This document shows, piece by piece, positions 1 to 5,635 of a stretch of 7,894 bases of DNA; positions within the stretch are counted from its first letter, which is position 1, and every line of letters begins with the position of its first letter. A program made the translations under genes and the position numbers. The stretch is from the NCBI GenBank assembly GCA_020435025.1, contig JAGRAG010000122.1, forward strand, positions 407-8,300, given 5' to 3'. This DNA is from Bdellovibrionales bacterium (GTDB lineage Bacteria > Bdellovibrionota > Bdellovibrionia > Bdellovibrionales > UBA1609). The notes under the pieces were generated by a model. The model was not told the DNA's origin. It ran no database searches and saw nothing but the letters and a program-made list of their open reading frames with translations.

Positions 1-809
1 ACCACTTCACTTAATGGGTCCATGAGAGCATCATTAATTTGTGAACTTGTGATCTCAATAGTTTTTGGGGCACCAGCGACTAAATCTCGCCCTTTGATCT
101 CCATGCTCTTTTCACCTTCAAAAGGATAAGCATTCCCAATTTTGATCTTAATCAACTCGGCTGTACGCTCTCCAATAAGAAGATTAAATTGCCGTCTAAC
201 GTAGTTCACTATCGATTCATCGAATTTATCACCAGCAACTTTAATGGATTTGCAATAAACTATGCCTCCAAGAGAAATCACCGCCACTCCCGTGGTTCCT
301 CCTCCCATGTCGACGACCATATTACCCGTTGGTTCAGTAATAGGCAGTCCCGCACCAATTGCCGCAGCCATTGGCTCCTCAATTAAGTAAACTTCTCTTG
401 CCCCTGCGGAGTGTGCAGATTCTTTAACGGCCCGTTTCTCCACCTGAGTGATCCCAAAAGGAACACAGATAATGATTCGTGGACGAACAAAGCCTTTCTT
501 ATTTCCTGTCGATTTCTGAATAAAGTATTTCAACATGGAGCCCGTCACTTCGAAATCAGCAATAACTCCATCTTTGATCGGTCGAATAGCTACAATACTC
601 CCGGGAGTTCGCCCGAGCATGTCCTTGGCTTCTTTTCCAACCGCTAAAACTCGATTTTGCATTCCACGATAATTTTTTTGGACGGCGACCACAGAAGGTT
701 CATCCAAAATGATGCCTCTTCCTTTGGCGTAAACAAGAGTGTTTGCAGTTCCTAAATCAATGGCAATATCGTTGGAAAAATATTCGGTAAACTTCTCTAA
801 AAAACTCAT
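1..809 (-). CDS. mreB: Rod shape-determining protein MreB (3' end cut off by window edge)
   Basis: MreB is the bacterial actin homologue. It polymerises with ATP under the inner membrane and directs the peptidoglycan synthesis machinery to maintain rod shape. The minus strand reads from ATG at 809 through 269 codons with no stop and runs off the window, so about three quarters of a protein that is usually near 345 residues is visible. The start MSFLEKFTEYFSNDIAIDLG has a short amphipathic N-terminus of the kind used for membrane binding, followed by the actin phosphate-1 motif (IDLGTANTLVY). Further in come IRPIKDGVIADFE, the EEPMAAAIGAGLP segment and the phosphate-2 motif (VVDMGGGTTGVAVIS), all characteristic of MreB rather than DnaK. 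A GAGAAG ribosome site lies at 816-821, six bases before the ATG. Downstream partners such as mreC would lie outside the window. The family assignment is secure. Confidence 0.97.
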   Translation of the reverse strand, partial: MSFLEKFTEYFSNDIAIDLGTANTLVYAKGRGIILDEPSVVAVQKNYRGMQNRVLAVGKEAKDMLGRTPGSIVAIRPIKDGVIADFEVTGSMLKYFIQKSTGNKKGFVRPRIIICVPFGITQVEKRAVKESAHSAGAREVYLIEEPMAAAIGAGLPITEPTGNMVVDMGGGTTGVAVISLGGIVYCKSIKVAGDKFDESIVNYVRRQFNLLIGERTAELIKIKIGNAYPFEGEKSMEIKGRDLVAGAPKTIEITSSQINDALMDPLSEV

Positions 810-815
810 TCGATT

Positions 816-821
816 CTTCTC
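816..821 (-). promoter_or_regulatory. Ribosome binding site of mreB
   Basis: GAGAAG on the minus strand, six bases upstream of the mreB ATG. It supports this start, which also coincides with the conserved MreB N-terminus. Confidence 0.55.
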
Positions 822-877
822 TATTCGTGACAGTATTGGACGAAATTCTTTATAGACCGCCTTAAAGAGATCCCCAT

Positions 878-906
878 TTTATCACCCAGTTAAAAACTAA
901 CGACAA
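878..906 (-). promoter_or_regulatory. Candidate mreB promoter
   Basis: On the minus strand a TTGTCG box (901-906) is separated by 17 bases from GATAAA (878-883), within an AT-rich tract reading GATAAAAT. This would give a leader of roughly 60 bases before mreB. The boxes are only partial matches to the sigma-70 consensus, and another AT-rich hexamer (TATAAA, minus strand) lies closer to the gene near 850. Treat the exact position as a guess. Confidence 0.3.
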
Positions 907-938
907 AATTGGAATGGCTCTTTTCAGAGACCTAATGA

Positions 939-1040
939 AGTTGTTTGAAAAAACCATATTCAGCTTTACCTGGAAAAACCCTTCCTGCGGATTCCGCCCT
1001 CCAGAACAACGCCCTTAGAAGATGACCTTTTCAAACAACT
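939..1040. repeat. 102-bp palindromic element with 13-bp perfect terminal inverted repeats
   Basis: AGTTGTTTGAAAA at 939-951 is repeated exactly as its reverse complement at 1028-1040. Inside is a second nested pair, CTGGA (970-974) with TCCAG (1000-1004), and at the centre GCGG-ATT-CCGC (987-997) can close a tight hairpin. The result is a nested, branched fold with internal loops rather than one continuous stem. No target-site duplication is visible at the edges and there is no coding capacity. It could be a MITE-like or REP-like element, or a structured regulatory site in the divergent promoter region. Confidence 0.55.
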
Positions 1041-1095
1041 CCTTACTGTTATTTAAGACCTTCGGAAAAAAAGAGTCAATACACGAGTTTAGTTA

Positions 1096-1135
1096 GTTGA
1101 CAAGCGTTGACACTCTTCCTGTGCCTGATTAAAAA
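1096..1135 (+). promoter_or_regulatory. Candidate promoter with phased GTTGACA direct repeat, upstream of the SCP2-like gene
   Basis: GTTGACA occurs at 1096-1102 and again at 1106-1112, exactly ten bases apart, so both copies face the same side of the helix. The second copy contains a perfect TTGACA -35 box (1107-1112), followed after 17 bases by TAAAAA (1130-1135) as a weak -10. The direct repeat could be a regulator binding site overlapping the -35, or a doubled -35. A start near 1142 would leave a leader of about 120 bases. The box matches are seen directly; the function is inferred. Confidence 0.4.
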
Positions 1136-1250
1136 TTCGAAGTACAAGGTCAAATGGATATCGTCCTTCGTTAACCCATATGCGCCGAACAATTCCTTAT
1201 TTGGCCTGAATAGCCCTATTGCCCCTTGTAAGTGCTGCCCCTGTAGCGGT

Positions 1251-1255
1251 AAGGA
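1251..1255 (+). promoter_or_regulatory. Ribosome binding site fixing the start at 1263
   Basis: AAGGA lies seven bases before the ATG at 1263. This is the main reason for choosing that start over the upstream TTG at 1107, which has no comparable site. Confidence 0.6.
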
Positions 1256-1262
1256 ACAACCT

Positions 1263-1721
1263 ATGAGACAAAATATTTTTACGCTGACACAAGATTTTTT
1301 AAAATCCAAACAGTCCTGCAATCACGCCCTAAAGCATCTAAAAAAGGGAACAGAAATCGCTATTTTACTCGAAGGACGGATGCCCTGCGCTCTATTTTTT
1401 GAAGAAAATAGCGTAAAATTTGAAAAGCGACCCGCCCGCAGCCCCGATCTTACTTTTTTTGTCTATCCCGAAGCCGTGAGAAGACTATCTCAACTTGAAG
1501 GAGACAACATGACCGAATTAGGCATCGAGATCACTCGCGAGATGGCTCTTGGCACCATCGAACTGAAAGTCAATGGACCCATTAGTCATTTACTCACAAA
1601 GGGTTACTACAAGATACTCATCGAAGCCGGACCCGATTTTTTAAACTACTTAAAAGACATGGGCGTGGAAAGCTGGGGACGAATATCCGAACTCATGCAT
1701 GCTGAAAATAAAGATAAATAA
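1263..1721 (+). CDS. Small SCP2-like (sterol carrier / lipid-binding domain) protein
   Basis: The product is 152 residues, soluble, with no signal peptide or membrane segment. After a helical N-terminus (about residues 1-28) it shows a strand-rich core: TEIAILLEG, then CALFFEENSVKFEKRPA, then PDLTFFVYPEAVRRLSQLEG (61-80), then LGTIELKVNGPISHLLTKGYYK (96-117). The pattern 'PD-hydrophobic-T-F ... E-A-hydrophobic-x-x-L ... G-x-hydrophobic-x-hydrophobic-K-hydrophobic-x-G' resembles SCP2-type sterol-transfer domains, which enclose a hydrophobic ligand in a tunnel. That assignment is by eye and moderate at best; the ligand is unknown. The start is set by AAGGA at 1251. The gene is divergent from mreB and convergent with glpD, so it appears monocistronic. 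The giant hairpin that begins 22 bases after the stop may end its transcript. Confidence 0.6.
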   Translation: MRQNIFTLTQDFLKSKQSCNHALKHLKKGTEIAILLEGRMPCALFFEENSVKFEKRPARSPDLTFFVYPEAVRRLSQLEGDNMTELGIEITREMALGTIELKVNGPISHLLTKGYYKILIEAGPDFLNYLKDMGVESWGRISELMHAENKDK

Positions 1722-1742
1722 TTAAAATAACTTGGCTAGTGC

Positions 1743-1910
1743 AAAACACAAAGCCCTTCTTTTTAGATTTGCTCCAAAACCTCCGTTACTGTTGGGCACA
1801 GCTCCTGCTTTGCAGACATCCCCACTGCGTGGGGAACGCTTCACGCTTGTCTGAGCCGCAACAGTAACGGAGGTTTTGGAGCAAATCTAAAAAGAAGGGC
1901 TTTGTGTTTT
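1743..1910. repeat. Giant hairpin: 52-bp perfect inverted repeat with a structured 64-base loop
   Basis: The 52 bases at 1743-1794 are the exact reverse complement of 1859-1910, with no mismatch. The arms begin AAAACACAAAGCCCTTC and end CCGTTACTGTTG. The 64-base loop is itself structured: CCCCAC-TGC-GTGGGG (1820-1834) closes a hairpin, CAGAC (1813-1817) can pair with GTCTG (1849-1853), and GGC (1795-1797) with GCC (1855-1857) can extend the main stem past a one-base bulge. Outside the arms, GTG (1739-1741) can pair with CAC (1911-1913), and AATAAC (1726-1731) with GTTATT (1914-1919), each past an unpaired stretch. Each RNA strand ends its stem in UUUU, so it may serve as a bidirectional terminator for the two convergent genes. 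The length and perfection go far beyond a normal terminator and suggest a non-autonomous mobile palindrome or a recent inverted duplication. Confidence 0.85.
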
Positions 1911-1958
1911 CACGTTATTAAACAAAGAATCCGAAAAAGAGAAAACGACGCTTCGCGA

Positions 1959-2008
1959 AATAATGGAGTAGCTGCTTGGCTTGGTTTGCGCGGAATCAGC
2001 TCATTATT
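1959..2008. repeat. Imperfect inverted repeat downstream of glpD
   Basis: AATAATG (1959-1965) and AGCTG (1970-1974) pair with CAGCT (1997-2001) and CATTATT (2002-2008), leaving a four-base bulge on the left and a 22-base loop. It lies about 40 bases beyond the glpD stop and could stabilise or help end that transcript. There is no following T-run on the minus strand, so it is not a standard intrinsic terminator. Confidence 0.35.
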
Positions 2009-2048
2009 AAATCATCGAAAACTACGTTCCTAAATTGCAAATACCGTT

Positions 2049-3671
2049 TTAAATCTTCCAACTTAGTTCTTTCTTCTCATGGGCTTTTAACATTTGCTTC
2101 TGGCGCTCTTGCTCGGCTGAATCCCAACTGAGCTCTTCTGCAAAAACACTCAAAATCTCATCTAACAGGTTATACCCATGATCTTTTCGGGCCAAAAAAA
2201 GTGGAGCTCGGCGAAGATAAAAATCAACAACATTGAGACACATTGTTTCTTGTATGGCGTGTCGAGATTCGACCTGCCAAAGTGTGGCGTCTGAGCGATA
2301 GTATTTTTTTAAAATGTGTTCCGCTTCACCACCATGACGTTCTACAAACTTCTGACAATCCTCTACTGACCAATGACAAAAAGATTTGAGTTTATCTACA
2401 GCCTCAGACCTATGTTCCCAATTACTCGCCGTTACATATTTATTTAAGGGACGACTCGTCAAACATTGTCCAAACTGAACTTGTTTCTCTATCGGTAAAG
2501 CCTGCAATACCCGATCCATCGTCTCTTCAGCCATATGGCGATAGGTTGTATACTTTCCACCTGTCACAAAAGTTACATTTTGGTCGTCAGATAGAATCAA
2601 ATGCTCTCGACTGGTTTTACTTTCCGTAGAAGCTCCATCATTTACCAAGGGCCGAACTCCCGCATAGCTTGCCAGAATGTCATCTTTAGTGATTTTGGCT
2701 CCAGGAAAATATTCATTTACGACGTTTAAGACATACTCAACGTCCTGGGAGTCTGAGTGGACATCACACGGACTTTCCGCATAGTCTGTGTCTGTTGTAC
2801 CAATGATCACCATTTCATGGCGAGGAATAGCAAAAACAATCCGTTTCTCTCCGTCTGTTGCCATCACCACCGCTTCTTTTAAGGGCAATCGTTTCTGATC
2901 TAAAGTTAAATGAATCCCTTTGGATGGACGCATTAAAGGGCTCCAATTATTTAAAAGGGTCTGCCCGACTCGATCGGTCCACGGCCCCACACAACTAATA
3001 AAATGATGAGCTTTGATGGTCCATCTTTCCAAAGTCCTTTGGTCTTCAACCTTTAATGCAGCTACCTTGTCATTTTCAAATTCGGCGCCCGTAGCCTTTA
3101 CAAAATTCACGCAATGCGCCCCGGATTCATTAGCAGATCTCAAAGTCTCAAGAACCAATCTATCGTCATCCATGTAAGCGTCTGAATAAACATAAGAGCC
3201 TAAGAGTTCTTTTTGCTTAAGAAAGGGAACTCTTTTTTCTGTTTGCGGCCGACTCAATCGCTCGTGAATTTCCGGCATCTCAAACAGGGCAAGCAAGTCA
3301 TAGAGCCACATCCCAAGCCCCATCTTAAACATTCCTACCCGCCCTCCCTTATAGAGCGGTAAAACAAACCTTAAAGGATGAACTAAATGAGGAGCCATTT
3401 CAAAAAGGCGCCGCCTCTCTGTTAATGCCTCATGAACCAATCCGAATTCTAGATTTTCTAAATATCGAATGCCTCCATGGATGAGCTTACTAGAACGAGA
3501 GCTGGTTCCGGATGCGAAGTCATCGGCCTCCACCAAAGCTACTTTCATTCCTATAAGAGCAGCATCCCTGGCGATGCCAGCCCCTGTAATGCCACCACCT
3601 ATGATACAAAGATCATAGAATTCACTTTTCATTTCACTTTTATAGTGCTCTCGTTCATTTGGTCCAAACAT
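2049..3671 (-). CDS. glpD: Aerobic (FAD-dependent) glycerol-3-phosphate dehydrogenase
   Basis: GlpD oxidises sn-glycerol 3-phosphate to dihydroxyacetone phosphate at the cytoplasmic face of the inner membrane and passes electrons to quinone. With the start at 3671 the product is 540 residues. The FAD Rossmann motif lies at 22-32 (IIGGGITGAG), with the ribose-binding acid near E48. The family signature GTSSRSSKLIHGGIRYLEN is at 55-73. Further on come RPSKGIHLTL, IIGTTDTDY (about 289-297), AGVRPL (337-342) and the C-terminal FAD contact GGKYTTYRHMAEE (from 371), followed by a helical cap domain. The longest frame begins at a TTG (3713) inside a palindrome arm and a promoter-like box, so I chose the ATG at 3671, preceded by GGGAAG. 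ATG 3632 is a possible alternative. No glycerol kinase or facilitator gene is adjacent. Confidence 0.95.
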   Translation of the reverse strand: MFGPNEREHYKSEMKSEFYDLCIIGGGITGAGIARDAALIGMKVALVEADDFASGTSSRSSKLIHGGIRYLENLEFGLVHEALTERRRLFEMAPHLVHPLRFVLPLYKGGRVGMFKMGLGMWLYDLLALFEMPEIHERLSRPQTEKRVPFLKQKELLGSYVYSDAYMDDDRLVLETLRSANESGAHCVNFVKATGAEFENDKVAALKVEDQRTLERWTIKAHHFISCVGPWTDRVGQTLLNNWSPLMRPSKGIHLTLDQKRLPLKEAVVMATDGEKRIVFAIPRHEMVIIGTTDTDYAESPCDVHSDSQDVEYVLNVVNEYFPGAKITKDDILASYAGVRPLVNDGASTESKTSREHLILSDDQNVTFVTGGKYTTYRHMAEETMDRVLQALPIEKQVQFGQCLTSRPLNKYVTASNWEHRSEAVDKLKSFCHWSVEDCQKFVERHGGEAEHILKKYYRSDATLWQVESRHAIQETMCLNVVDFYLRRAPLFLARKDHGYNLLDEILSVFAEELSWDSAEQERQKQMLKAHEKKELSWKI

Positions 3672-3683
3672 GTTCTTCCCAAT

Positions 3684-3713
3684 TTTATATACCCTAAAAG
3701 AGGCTGTCGCCAA
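3684..3713 (-). promoter_or_regulatory. Candidate glpD promoter, -35 inside a palindrome arm
   Basis: On the minus strand TTGGCG (3708-3713) lies in the left arm of the palindromic element. It is followed after 16 bases by TATATA (3686-3691), or after 18 bases by TATAAA (3684-3689). The -10 tract TATATAAAATT is strong; the -35 is partial. Transcription would begin only a few bases upstream of the GGGAAG site (3675-3680), giving a very short leader. Confidence 0.4.
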
Positions 3714-3824
3714 ACGGCCATCTTTGAAAATAAAATACTTCAGCTCTCACTCAACGTATTTTATATACGCCTCCTTCGATCTGAAATATATTATTTCCAA
3801 ACCTGACTGTTTGGCGACAGCCTC
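3700..3824. repeat. 125-bp palindromic element with 16-bp perfect terminal inverted repeats
   Basis: GAGGCTGTCGCCAAAC at 3700-3715 is repeated exactly in reverse complement at 3809-3824. Pairing continues imperfectly inward, and GAAAATAAAATACTTCAG on the left resembles the reverse complement of CTGAAATATATTATTTC on the right, so most of the element can fold into one long imperfect stem around a loop. No transposase or long reading frame is present. It looks like a MITE-type palindrome inserted in the divergent glpD/phosphatase promoter region. The terminal repeats differ from those of the other two palindromes in this window. No clean target-site duplication is evident, although AAAAG occurs near both edges (3696-3700 and 3826-3830). 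Confidence 0.65.
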
Positions 3825-3895
3825 CAAAAGTAACCTACCAATTTCTTTGCCACTTTTATAGGTTTAATTGTAGTGTGAATCTTTCACCTTCAAAA

Positions 3896-3901
3896 TAAGG
3901 A
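3896..3901 (+). promoter_or_regulatory. Ribosome binding site for the GTG-started phosphatase gene
   Basis: TAAGGA ends seven bases before the GTG at 3909. Good spacing supports the non-ATG start; the next in-frame ATG lies well inside the conserved catalytic motif I region and would destroy the enzyme. Confidence 0.65.
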
Positions 3902-3908
3902 TTCGTAC

Positions 3909-4652
3909 GTGAAGGAATTTTCTGAAAGTCTATTAAAGCAAATCATCAGCCAAATTGACCGTTGTTTAGAGACACTAGATCGGCCGGCTGTTGCCGCTTT
4001 TGATGCGGATGGCACTCTGTGGAATATGGACATGAGTGAGCACTTTGTTCAATATCAGGAGCGTGAAAAGCTCTTAACAGAGATTCCCCACAGCCCTTGG
4101 CAACATCATTTAAAAATGCACAAAGAAGATCCCAAAGCCGCCTACTTGTGGTTGGCTCAGATCAATGCCGGCCATCCCATTTCCGAAGTCCGTGGTTGGG
4201 CTGATCGGTTTCTTAAGGACTATGGTGCGATTCCTACTTTTACCTCACAAAGGCAGATCATCGATCACCTTCGCAAAAAAGAAGTTGAGATTTATATAAT
4301 TACGGCCAGTGTAAAATGGGCGGTAGAACCGGGAGCGCGACTTTATGGCGTGGACGAAGACCACGTAATAGGTGTGGCTACGCAAGTCAAAGAGGGCCTC
4401 GTCACGACGGAACAAGATGGTGAAATCACTTGGAGAGAGGGGAAAGTGAAAGGCTTGTTAAATAAAACAAATGGTGTCTACCCGTTTTTTGCTGCAGGAA
4501 ATTCTTCCGGAGACTTACCACTAATTGAATCAGCCACGGATATTCATTTGGTGGTTTCGGCGGCACAGCCTGGCGAACACACCTATGAAACGGAACAAGA
4601 GATGTTAAAAATCGCCGAGGAGCGGGAATGGTACCGCCATCGGTTCAATTAA
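3909..4652 (+). CDS. HAD-superfamily (subclass IB-like) phosphatase
   Basis: The product is a soluble 247-residue hydrolase of the haloacid dehalogenase superfamily, which removes phosphate from small metabolites through a phospho-aspartate intermediate with Mg2+. Motif I is FDADGT (31-36), with D32 as nucleophile and D34 as general acid/base. A helical cap (about 40-110) follows, of the type seen in phosphoserine-phosphatase relatives. Motif II is ITAS (131-134), motif III is K179 or K181, and motif IV is GNSSGDLPL (197-205), where Asn replaces the first acidic residue of the classical GDxxxD pattern and D202 remains. The substrate cannot be read from sequence; phosphoserine, phosphocholine and glycerol phosphate are all conceivable. 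It starts at GTG with TAAGGA seven bases upstream. It is divergent from glpD across a palindrome, and its stop directly abuts the stop of the convergent gene that follows. Confidence 0.85.
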   Translation: MKEFSESLLKQIISQIDRCLETLDRPAVAAFDADGTLWNMDMSEHFVQYQEREKLLTEIPHSPWQHHLKMHKEDPKAAYLWLAQINAGHPISEVRGWADRFLKDYGAIPTFTSQRQIIDHLRKKEVEIYIITASVKWAVEPGARLYGVDEDHVIGVATQVKEGLVTTEQDGEITWREGKVKGLLNKTNGVYPFFAAGNSSGDLPLIESATDIHLVVSAAQPGEHTYETEQEMLKIAEEREWYRHRFN

Positions 4653-5480
4653 CTATTCTTCTAACAACAACTGATTAATCAACAAAATCACATTGACCTC
4701 GTTAACAAGGGGATTGCGCCCTTTTGCCAATTCATCAACATCCGACATACCATCGTTATCGTCATCTAAATCTGCGTTGTCACCTGCACCATCTTTGTCC
4801 GTATCCACACTTTCGCTGGCATCAAGAGGAAATGCATCTCTGCTATCTGCAACTCCATCATTATCGTCGTCTTCATCAGCATTATTTCCAATACCATCTC
4901 CATCGGTATCTTGCGATTCCAAAGCATTCTTAGGAAATGCATCTTCAATGTCCGACACACCATCGTTGTCATCGTCATCATCGACTCCGTCATGCATTCC
5001 ATCTCCGTCGGTATCGACCTCTATGAAATTAACATTGATGATCGCATTCTTTCCGGAGGAATAATAGGGAAGATTTTGAGAAGATAAGGTCCAGTACAAA
5101 AATATGAATGCACGATTATAAGTTGATAGACCCGAAAAATAGGAAGTTGAGACCGACGTGCCTTTTGCTGGATTATCAAGGCATCGGATAATATCGGAGT
5201 CAGTTAGGATGTCGTCGGAAGCATTTACCAAACAAAGAGAAATATAAAACTCACTGTTAGGATATGGTTCTAAAATCCCAAATCCAGTCGAATAGGAGAT
5301 CGTTCCTACTTTCAATCCTGGCTCTCTAGGAAGCACACCAAAATCAACGATATAGTATTGACGCGCTAATGTGAAATTCGGAAGTGGCTTTACCACAGAC
5401 AAACCCGGAAAAGCTGTGACCGTTTGTAGGAGGAAGACATTAGCTATGAAAGCCAGAGAAAATATTATTTTTTGCTTCAT
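4653..5480 (-). CDS. Secreted protein with thrombospondin type 3 calcium-binding repeats
   Basis: The 275-residue product begins with a Sec signal peptide: MKQK, a hydrophobic stretch (5-22) and a likely cleavage after VTA (23). Residues 25-150 form a β-rich region of unknown family with two cysteines (83, 100) that could form a disulfide. Residues 156-250 carry acidic calcium-binding repeats: DTDGDG or DTDKDG at 156, 191 and 226, and DNDG at 171, 206 and 241, an exact 35-residue period. Linkers read AFPKNALES and AFPLDASES. Such repeats are common in exported adhesins and spacer regions of marine and predatory bacteria, where they stiffen on binding Ca2+. The protein ends soon after with NEVNVILLINQLLLEE, without an obvious sorting domain. 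AAGGTGA lies seven bases before the ATG. Its specific role is unknown. Confidence 0.85.
   Translation of the reverse strand: MKQKIIFSLAFIANVFLLQTVTAFPGLSVVKPLPNFTLARQYYIVDFGVLPREPGLKVGTISYSTGFGILEPYPNSEFYISLCLVNASDDILTDSDIIRCLDNPAKGTSVSTSYFSGLSTYNRAFIFLYWTLSSQNLPYYSSGKNAIINVNFIEVDTDGDGMHDGVDDDDDNDGVSDIEDAFPKNALESQDTDGDGIGNNADEDDDNDGVADSRDAFPLDASESVDTDKDGAGDNADLDDDNDGMSDVDELAKGRNPLVNEVNVILLINQLLLEE
4731..5015 (-). repeat. 105-bp in-frame tandem repeat encoding calcium-binding motifs
   Basis: Within the secreted-protein gene, the coding unit for the DTDGDG...DDDNDG...DAFP block recurs every 105 bases (35 codons) about 2.7 times. The first two units are the most alike and the last diverges after DVDELAKGRNPL. 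It probably arose by unequal duplication and is a plausible site of copy-number variation between strains. Confidence 0.75.
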
Positions 5481-5487
5481 GAATTTT

Positions 5488-5494
5488 TCACCTT
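5488..5494 (-). promoter_or_regulatory. Ribosome binding site of the calcium-repeat protein
   Basis: AAGGTGA on the minus strand, seven bases before the ATG at 5480. It agrees with a start at the signal peptide. Confidence 0.6.
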
Positions 5495-5508
5495 TTAATC
5501 TTCACCGG

Positions 5509-5538
5509 CATATATTCGTAATTGAAAGAAATTGCCAA
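5509..5538 (-). promoter_or_regulatory. Candidate promoter of the calcium-repeat protein
   Basis: On the minus strand TTGGCA (5533-5538) is followed after 18 bases by TATATG (5509-5514). This would give a short leader containing the AAGGTGA site, and suggests that the gene is transcribed on its own rather than only by read-through from the AraC-type gene 155 bases upstream. Confidence 0.45.
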
Positions 5539-5635
5539 CTAAAGAATTAGACCATGAAAATAAGAAAGAATTGAAAAAATTCCTTACAACCCAATGTTAG
5601 TTTCGACGTAGATTCTTAGATAACCAACTGTATCG

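Larger units (their letters stand above)
810..1262. other. Divergent intergenic region between mreB and the SCP2-like gene
   Basis: These 453 bases separate two divergent genes. I see no convincing coding sequence. From left to right they hold the mreB ribosome site and candidate promoter, a 102-bp palindromic element (939-1040), a phased GTTGACA direct repeat (1096-1112) overlapping a candidate promoter for the rightward gene, and a leader of about 120 bases before the ATG at 1263. An open frame continues upstream of that ATG to a TTG at 1107. Its extra 52 residues look like random translation (Cys- and Asn-rich, no family resemblance), and its TTG is the first codon of a TTGACA box. Confidence 0.6.
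1722..2048. other. Convergent intergenic region filled mainly by a giant hairpin
   Basis: These 327 bases lie between the tails of the SCP2-like gene and glpD. The 168-bp palindrome at 1743-1910 occupies half of it, and a smaller imperfect inverted repeat sits at 1959-2008. I see no credible coding sequence, and the T-rich lower parts of the main hairpin are the only obvious terminator-like features. Confidence 0.6.

Noticed and set aside
189..647. Plus-strand open frames at 189-386 and 411-647
   Set aside because: Both are shadows antisense to mreB.
1107..1262. N-terminal extension of the SCP2-like gene from a TTG codon
   Set aside because: The TTG is the first codon of a TTGACA promoter-like box and the encoded residues look random; ATG 1263 has a good ribosome site.
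1743..1910. Integron attC site or retron RNA
   Set aside because: A GTTGGGC heptamer resembles an attC core, but the partner core is absent, the perfect stem is unlike attC, and no integrase or reverse transcriptase is present.
3672..3713. 14-residue extension of glpD from a TTG codon
   Set aside because: It lies in a palindrome arm and over the probable promoter; no ribosome site precedes it and the family core begins well downstream.
4693..5064. Ser-rich open frames opposite the calcium-repeat gene
   Set aside because: These are mirror images of the Asp-rich repeat codons (GAT/GAC read in reverse) and not independent genes.
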